The notes beneath the pieces are model-generated. The model had not been told where the DNA came from and did not search any database. It saw nothing but the letters and a program-made list of their open reading frames with translations. From contig CAIQOG010000082.1 of assembly GCA_903873355.1 (NCBI GenBank), positions 1 to 12,897 on the forward strand: DNA of 12,897 nucleotides, in the 5' to 3' direction. Below are positions 9,101 through 12,897 of this stretch, one piece after another; within the stretch, counting starts at the first letter, position 1, and each line of letters starts with the position of its first letter. Made by a program: the position numbers and the translations under genes. The stretch comes from an uncultured Bacteroidales bacterium. Its GTDB lineage: Bacteria; Bacteroidota; Bacteroidia; Bacteroidales; Paludibacteraceae.

Positions 9101-11083
9101 TCGCAGGCTGTTGAGCAAAGTCCTGTTAGCATAGTTATAACCGATCTTGATGGGAATATTGAGTATGCAAATCCAAAGGCTTGTGAAACTACCGGCTACA
9201 GCATAGAAGAAATGTTTGGAAAAAATCCAAAAGTATTAAAATCAGGTGAAACTCCTAATGAAGAATATGAAGAACTTTGGAAAACAATAACCTCAGGAAA
9301 TGTCTGGCAGGGAACGTTCCACAACAAAAGAATGAACGGTGAGCTTTACTGGGAATCTGCCACTATTACTCCCGTTCTAAATGAAAACGGAATTGTAAAA
9401 AATTATCTCGCCATAAAAGAGGATATTTCCCAATTAAAAATAGACGAGCAGCAAATTCGTGATTTGAATCAGAATCTGGAGAGAAAAATTCTCGAGAGAA
9501 CTTCCGAACTTGCCGATGCAAATTCAAAATTAATCAGAGAAGTTGACGAACGGAAAAAATCAGAACAGAAATTTGCCACAGCATTTCATTCCAGTTCTGC
9601 AATGATGGCTATTTCAGACTTTGATAATGGAAATTATATTGATGTTAATACCGCCTTCCTTGATGCAACAAGATATACTCGTGAGGAAATAATAGGACAT
9701 ACAAATAAGCAGCTAGGACTTTTTGTTGATACGAGTTTCAGGTCTAAAATACAACAAAATCTGAACAACAATATACCGGTTCGTGATGTTGAAGTATTGA
9801 AAAAAATTAAAGATGGTAGTATAAAGACAGTACTGTTGTCAGCCGAAATTATATATGTTTCAGACCGAAAGTCTTTGTTGACGTTGGCTATTGATATTAC
9901 TGATAGAAAGCATGCGGAAGAAGCAATTCAAATAGCTCAACAGGAAGCTGAAAAAGCTAATCTTGCAAAAAGTGAGTTTCTGTCGCGTATGAGTCATGAA
10001 CTTAGAACACCAATGAATTCTGTTCTTGGTTTTGCACAATTGCTGGCAATGGGAGAACTTAATACAGGTCAGAGAAATGGCGTTAATCATATTTTACAAA
10101 GCGGGAAACATCTTCTTGATTTAATAAACCAGGTATTAGATATTTCGCGTATTGAAGCGGGTCGAATAACTATCAAGATTGAACCCGTTCAGTTAAATGA
10201 TGTGTTCCATGAAATGATGGATATCATGAACCCAATGGCCGTAAGCCATCAAATCAGATTCAATCTTATAGACTCACCTGTTAATAATCTATTTGTGAAT
10301 ACCGACAGTCAGAGTTTTAAACAAATAATGCTGAACTTGCTGAGTAATGCTATAAAGTATAACAAAGTTGGTGGGACTGTGAAAATAAATACGGAAATAA
10401 AAACGGATAAAAACAATGATTCACCAATTATCCGCATTTCGATAACTGACAATGGTATTGGAATTAAACAGGAATATATCCACAAATTATTCATGCCTTT
10501 CGAACGAATCGGGTCTGAAATGAGTGAAATTGAAGGAACAGGTCTGGGTTTGGCTGTTGTAAAGAAACTGACTGAAGCTATGGGTGGAACCTGTGGTGTT
10601 GAAAGTGTTTTTGGTAAAGGAAGTACGTTCTGGATTGAACTGCCACAGGCGGAGCAAAGCAGTAAAATTGAAAGTTCTGATGTTTTGAGCGAGCCGAACC
10701 CGGATATGACCGAAAAACAAGGCACTATTTTATACATCGAGGACAATCTGTCTAACATTGAACTGGTAGAACAAATTTTTTCAACTCAACGACCGTTAAT
10801 TCGCCTGATAACCTTTATGTATGGGAAGCAAACCGTTAAACGAGCTATCGAAAACAAACCGGATTTAATTCTGCTCGATTTGAATTTGCCCGATATCGAT
10901 GGTAGTGAAGTTCTCAGGCAGCTTTTAGAAAATCAACAAACAAAAGATATTCCGGTGGTTATTATCAGTGCAGATGGAATGCAGCATCGAATTACAGAGT
11001 TAATGAATGCCGGTGCGAATAAATATCTCACCAAACCATTGGATGTCGTAGAATTATTAAGTACAGTTGATGAATATATTTGA
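6101..11083 (+). CDS. FIST-associated hybrid histidine kinase with nine PAS domains and C-terminal receiver
   Basis: A complete 1660-residue soluble hybrid kinase, probably co-transcribed with the FIST gene (11-base gap). Residues 1-125 form a charged helical region (LLTRQIKRHFG, LPEELKG, NSIEISSQEL) that, from memory, recurs in kinases encoded after FIST genes; it may dock the FIST partner. PAS domains lie at about 129-241, 251-367, 378-492, 502-612, 621-740, 750-868, 877-990, 1000-1112 and 1154-1268; the sixth is PAS_3-like (GVWDFDL, HPEDV). A coiled coil (about 1113-1155) precedes the last. HisKA has SHELRTP with acceptor His1299. The ATPase domain has LNLLSNAIKYN, DNGIGI and EGTGLGLA. The REC domain (about 1541-1658) has YIEDN, acceptor Asp1593 and LTKP. 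All catalytic residues are intact. By family it autophosphorylates on His1299 and transfers to Asp1593 or to a free receiver, such as the one encoded 75 bases downstream. Confidence 0.95.
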   Translation: MEQKLNKLLTRQIKRHFGSTDNLPEELKGILMDINDTYNDFDGDNQLIQNSIEISSQELRDAYQKQKLDAENQRKTIGKIKVALTALGSTDQNHHSEPESDESDSSELFESLIRLIEERKQAEEKLNESEEKYRLIFEFSPLGIISFDEKGVITACNDNFVKIIGSSREKLVGLNMLNLPDKNVFRLVQNALEGSPGVFEDVYSSTTANKTTPISCFFGPMIVGDGHILGGVGIIQDITERKQAEQGLERSESLLRSIMDTTDDIIFVKDSECCFVYMNTAGCKLLGKNQEQLIGLTELDIMADKVSALDIMAVDKRIIKQGVNETLEDNIIDVNGITHTFFTTKAPLYDGQGNIIGLIAVAHDITERKQFEDQLRESEEKYRNLFEYMEDGLLQADVDGVITLANNAMAKMFNYNSPDEMLGMLTLNLFKKSEERADLLKELKANEKVYNYELLGKTKQGNDLWTLGNFKIIYNQKGERIGTEGLFRDITERKHFEAELEEGRERYRGLSEASFEAIFISEKGLCIEQNKTAELMFGYTNEEALTRYGTDWIIPEDREMVMNNMMSGTEETYEATALRKDGSTFPCILRGRMMHYKGRNVRATSLTDITERKKAEQALKNSNERFYQVVAQSQEVVWEVDTDGLYTYLSPMAEDIYGYKPEELIGKLHFYDITPIEDREMLIKGAFEVFKRKENIENLVNKIIKPDSTEVILLTNGIPMLNEQNELIGYRGIDANVTEKIKAEEEAKQASTRLSLATQAGGVGVWDFDLVNGFLLWDDQMFALYGIQREDFSGAYEAWRSGLHPEDVARGDDETQMAINGEKDFDTEFRVVWPDGSIHSIRAMAVVQRDDDGYPIRMIGTNWDITEKKRAEEELIKFRTISDRANYGTFISTLDGTFLYVNDCWTTMLGWEAGELEGKNFKAVIPEEHMQRFLKIANLISVQGGFASEDLYLARKDGTIFPTLMSANVIFDDKNVAKYVSVTIIDITELKQKDNQIKQLSQAVEQSPVSIVITDLDGNIEYANPKACETTGYSIEEMFGKNPKVLKSGETPNEEYEELWKTITSGNVWQGTFHNKRMNGELYWESATITPVLNENGIVKNYLAIKEDISQLKIDEQQIRDLNQNLERKILERTSELADANSKLIREVDERKKSEQKFATAFHSSSAMMAISDFDNGNYIDVNTAFLDATRYTREEIIGHTNKQLGLFVDTSFRSKIQQNLNNNIPVRDVEVLKKIKDGSIKTVLLSAEIIYVSDRKSLLTLAIDITDRKHAEEAIQIAQQEAEKANLAKSEFLSRMSHELRTPMNSVLGFAQLLAMGELNTGQRNGVNHILQSGKHLLDLINQVLDISRIEAGRITIKIEPVQLNDVFHEMMDIMNPMAVSHQIRFNLIDSPVNNLFVNTDSQSFKQIMLNLLSNAIKYNKVGGTVKINTEIKTDKNNDSPIIRISITDNGIGIKQEYIHKLFMPFERIGSEMSEIEGTGLGLAVVKKLTEAMGGTCGVESVFGKGSTFWIELPQAEQSSKIESSDVLSEPNPDMTEKQGTILYIEDNLSNIELVEQIFSTQRPLIRLITFMYGKQTVKRAIENKPDLILLDLNLPDIDGSEVLRQLLENQQTKDIPVVIISADGMQHRITELMNAGANKYLTKPLDVVELLSTVDEYI
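7619..7948 (+). repeat. PAS module copy B (shared with the first giant kinase)
   Basis: This is the partner of bases 1843-2172 (93 of 110 residues identical by hand alignment). In this kinase the module precedes the PAS pair that matches the first and second visible PAS of the other kinase; in the other kinase it comes after them. It has the same sense and reading frame. Many third-base differences mean the duplication or last conversion event is not very recent. Confidence 0.85.
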
Positions 11084-11158
11084 TTAAAGTAGTTGACAAT
11101 ACAAAAACCTTACATATTTTTTTATTGTTTTAATATCAACCACCAAAACGGATATAAT

Positions 11159-11653
11159 ATGATTAATAAAGATTTGAAAAATGCAAAAATCCTGATTGTT
11201 GACGATTTGCAGGCAAATATTGATATTCTACAGCAACTTCTTGAAATGGAAGGATATACATATGTCGAAACTACAACAGAATCAACATCTGTTATGGAAA
11301 TAGTTGCAAATTTCGAGCCGGATTTAATTTTACTTGACCTGTCAATGCCAAATCTTACCGGCTTTGATATAATGAAATTGTTGAAATCATATCAGGAAAA
11401 GTCCCGGAATCCTGACTATTACAGGGCTATCTTAGTCCTTACAGCTGATGTATCTTCCGAAACTAAGCTTAAAGCATTGTCTGAAGGAGCAAAAGATTTT
11501 CTTTCCAAACCGTTCGACTTAATCGAGGTGAGTTTGCGCGTAAAAAACTTACTGGAAGTTCAATATGTAAATCAGCAATTACAAATGAGGAACTTATATA
11601 TAAAAGAAAAAATTTTGGAGATTTTAGAAGATAAAGACGATTGGAATAAATAA
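11159..11653 (+). CDS. Stand-alone response regulator (receiver domain plus short helical tail)
   Basis: A 164-residue REC protein with ILIVDD (acidic pair Asp15/Asp16), acceptor Asp60 (LILLDLSMP), Thr95 (LTAD) and Lys117 (SKPFD). A charged helical tail (about 124-164) follows and no output domain is present. I chose the ATG at 11159: the frame could begin with TTG at 11093, but those 22 codons have no family similarity. The downstream paralogue starts MIDSDFKKAK just as this one starts MINKDLKNAK. It lies 75 bases after the giant kinase, so it may be in the same transcript and act as its diffusible, CheY-like phosphate acceptor. The helical tail aligns in position with the linker that joins REC to the kinase domain in the next gene, so it may mediate dimerisation or docking. 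Confidence 0.92.
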   Translation: MINKDLKNAKILIVDDLQANIDILQQLLEMEGYTYVETTTESTSVMEIVANFEPDLILLDLSMPNLTGFDIMKLLKSYQEKSRNPDYYRAILVLTADVSSETKLKALSEGAKDFLSKPFDLIEVSLRVKNLLEVQYVNQQLQMRNLYIKEKILEILEDKDDWNK

Positions 11654-11846
11654 GGCTAGTTTATGTTGAATCAGTAAAATAAATGTAGTAATTGATGACG
11701 TCAGGCAATTAAGGTTGGAAAATCAGTTAAAACCATTGTAAAGTAATATTCGGCAAACCCATTTGATGTTTCAGTTTTTTTTGAAAATGCTGGATTAATA
11801 CATTTATGTATTTAGCAAACTGAAACATTCAAATTAAAATAAAATT
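11654..11846. other. 193-base gap between the two receiver genes
   Basis: No coding signal or kinase remnant follows the stop of the stand-alone receiver, so I see no sign that it is a truncated REC-kinase. The gap contains a TGACGTCA palindrome (11696-11703) and, next to the following gene, a nested inverted repeat at 11766-11828. No clear terminator is visible. Confidence 0.6.
11766..11828 (+). promoter_or_regulatory. Nested inverted repeat just upstream of the REC-kinase gene
   Basis: ATGTTTCAGTTT (11766-11777) is perfectly complementary to AAACTGAAACAT (11817-11828). Between them lies a second perfect 7-bp stem, AATACAT-TT-ATGTATT (11797-11812). The structure ends 18 bases before the ATG at 11847. 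It could be a 5' leader hairpin or a pair of operator-like sites for a dimeric regulator. A T run (11775-11782) sits inside the structure rather than after it, which argues against a terminator. The pairing is seen directly; the function is inferred. Confidence 0.5.
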
Positions 11847-12897
11847 ATGATAGATTCAGATTTCAAGAAAGCAAAAATTCTTATTGTAGATGACTTGCAG
11901 GCAAATATCGATATATTAAATGACTTTCTGGAGATGCAGGGTTATCAAAATATTTTTGCCATTACCGACCCACGCAATGTAGCACCATTGATGACTGATT
12001 TTAATCCTGATATTATTCTGCTTGATTTACAAATGCCTCATTTAAGTGGATTTGACGTCATAAAAATTATAAAATCAATAATTCCATCAAATATTTATTT
12101 GCCAATTTTGATTCTGACTGCCGATGTTAATGTTGAAACAAAAAGGAAAGCTTTACAAAGTGGAGCGAACGATTTCTTGTCAAAGCCATTTGATTTGATT
12201 GAGTTACAGGCACGGGTAAATACACATTTGCAAATACGATTTCAGAATGAGCAGATTAATAATTATTCCGAAAAGCTCGAGAAATTGATAGCTACCAAAG
12301 ATAAGTTTTTCTCTATTATTGCCCACGACCTACGGAATCCATTCTCCGGAATAGAAACGTATATACAGATAATTTTGAAGCAAGGCAATTTTATTCAAAG
12401 TGAAGTTGAGAGTCAGTTTAAAACAATATCTGCCACTGCACAGCAAGGTCGGGAATTGCTTGAAAATCTGCTTATTTGGGCGAGATCGCAGACTGACAGA
12501 ATTGAAATTAATCCGGATATATTCAGTATGAATGAAGCTGTAAATAACTGTTTCAATCTGGTAATAAGTCATGCTACAAATAAAGGAATTAACCTGATAA
12601 ACGAAGTGCCAGAAGAAGTTTTAATCGACTCGGATCAAAATGCAGTAGAAACCATTTTAAGGAATTTGATATCTAATGCGATTAAATTTACTCCGACTTC
12701 GGGAGTAATTAAAATTTCAAGTAAAAAAAAGAATGAATTTGTTGTAATTTCGGTCTCTGACAGCGGTATGGGTATTGAACCCAACGATATGATAAATCTT
12801 TTCAAAATAGACAAGAACCTACATTCGCGCAAAGGTACTTCCGGTGAAAAGGGTACAGGCTTAGGATTGATACTTTGTAAAGAATTTATCGATAAAC
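11847..12897 (+). CDS. REC-histidine kinase fusion (3' end outside window)
   Basis: The first 350 residues of a response regulator fused to a histidine kinase; the frame is still open at the last base. The REC domain has ILIVDD (Asp15/Asp16), acceptor Asp60 (LLDLQMP), Thr91 and Lys113 (SKPFD). A helical linker (about 130-150) leads to a HisKA domain with HDLRNP and acceptor His160, the form common in Bacteroidota kinases. The ATPase domain shows RNLISNAIKFT, DSGMGI and KGTGLGL, so only its last strands should be missing. An in-frame stop at 11835-11837 bounds the ATG. The order REC then kinase suggests that phosphorylation of the receiver by an upstream kinase controls the second kinase. Its first 24 residues match the previous receiver at 20 positions, so the two arose by duplication. 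It has no PAS or membrane input of its own. Confidence 0.93.
   Translation, partial: MIDSDFKKAKILIVDDLQANIDILNDFLEMQGYQNIFAITDPRNVAPLMTDFNPDIILLDLQMPHLSGFDVIKIIKSIIPSNIYLPILILTADVNVETKRKALQSGANDFLSKPFDLIELQARVNTHLQIRFQNEQINNYSEKLEKLIATKDKFFSIIAHDLRNPFSGIETYIQIILKQGNFIQSEVESQFKTISATAQQGRELLENLLIWARSQTDRIEINPDIFSMNEAVNNCFNLVISHATNKGINLINEVPEEVLIDSDQNAVETILRNLISNAIKFTPTSGVIKISSKKKNEFVVISVSDSGMGIEPNDMINLFKIDKNLHSRKGTSGEKGTGLGLILCKEFIDK

Noticed and set aside
11093..11121. TTGACA at 11093 as a sigma-70 type promoter for the free receiver
   Set aside because: No good -10 element lies at a proper spacing, and Bacteroidota promoters use a different pattern. The TATAAT at 11153 abuts the start codon and is too far from it.
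11093..11158. TTG start giving a 186-residue receiver
   Set aside because: The extra 22 residues have no family match, and the paralogue downstream begins at the position equal to the ATG at 11159.
11654..11846. Remnant of a kinase domain after the free receiver (broken REC-kinase)
   Set aside because: No HisKA or ATPase motif is found in any frame of this gap, so there is no sign of a frameshifted or decayed kinase.

Overview
This window looks like a signalling island from a Bacteroidota genome, probably a Bacteroidales or Marinilabiliales relative. The evidence is the low GC, the lack of Shine-Dalgarno sequences before the starts (A-rich leaders instead), a possible Bacteroidota-type promoter (TTG, then TAnnTTTn), the HDLRNP-type histidine kinase, and very large soluble multi-PAS hybrid kinases. 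The taxonomic call is inference; no rRNA or other marker gene is present.

Layout. Bases 1-4425 hold the 3' part of a hybrid histidine kinase (at least nine PAS domains, HisKA, HATPase_c, REC) whose start lies before the window. Bases 4426-4946 are a 521-base gene-free stretch filled with small hairpin repeats (REP/MITE-like). Bases 4947-6089 encode a FIST-domain sensor protein. It is followed after only 11 bases by a 1660-residue hybrid kinase (6101-11083) with a special N-terminal region, nine PAS domains, HisKA, HATPase_c and REC. Downstream are a stand-alone receiver protein (11159-11653) and the first 350 residues of a REC-histidine kinase fusion (from 11847, running off the end). All genes are on the + strand.

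How the genes may work together. The FIST protein and the kinase after it resemble the known pairing of FIST/NosP-type sensors with a multi-domain kinase, so the FIST protein probably feeds a ligand signal into the second giant kinase. The receiver at that kinase's C-terminus, the free receiver, and the REC-kinase could form a phosphotransfer chain. No DNA-binding, GGDEF/EAL, HD-GYP or Hpt domain is visible, so the output lies elsewhere.

Duplication is the main theme. The two giant kinases are paralogues whose PAS modules are mostly collinear with one module relocated, and the two small receiver genes are also paralogues. By comparison of the two kinases, the missing 5' part of the first may carry the same N-terminal region, and a second FIST gene may lie upstream of the window.
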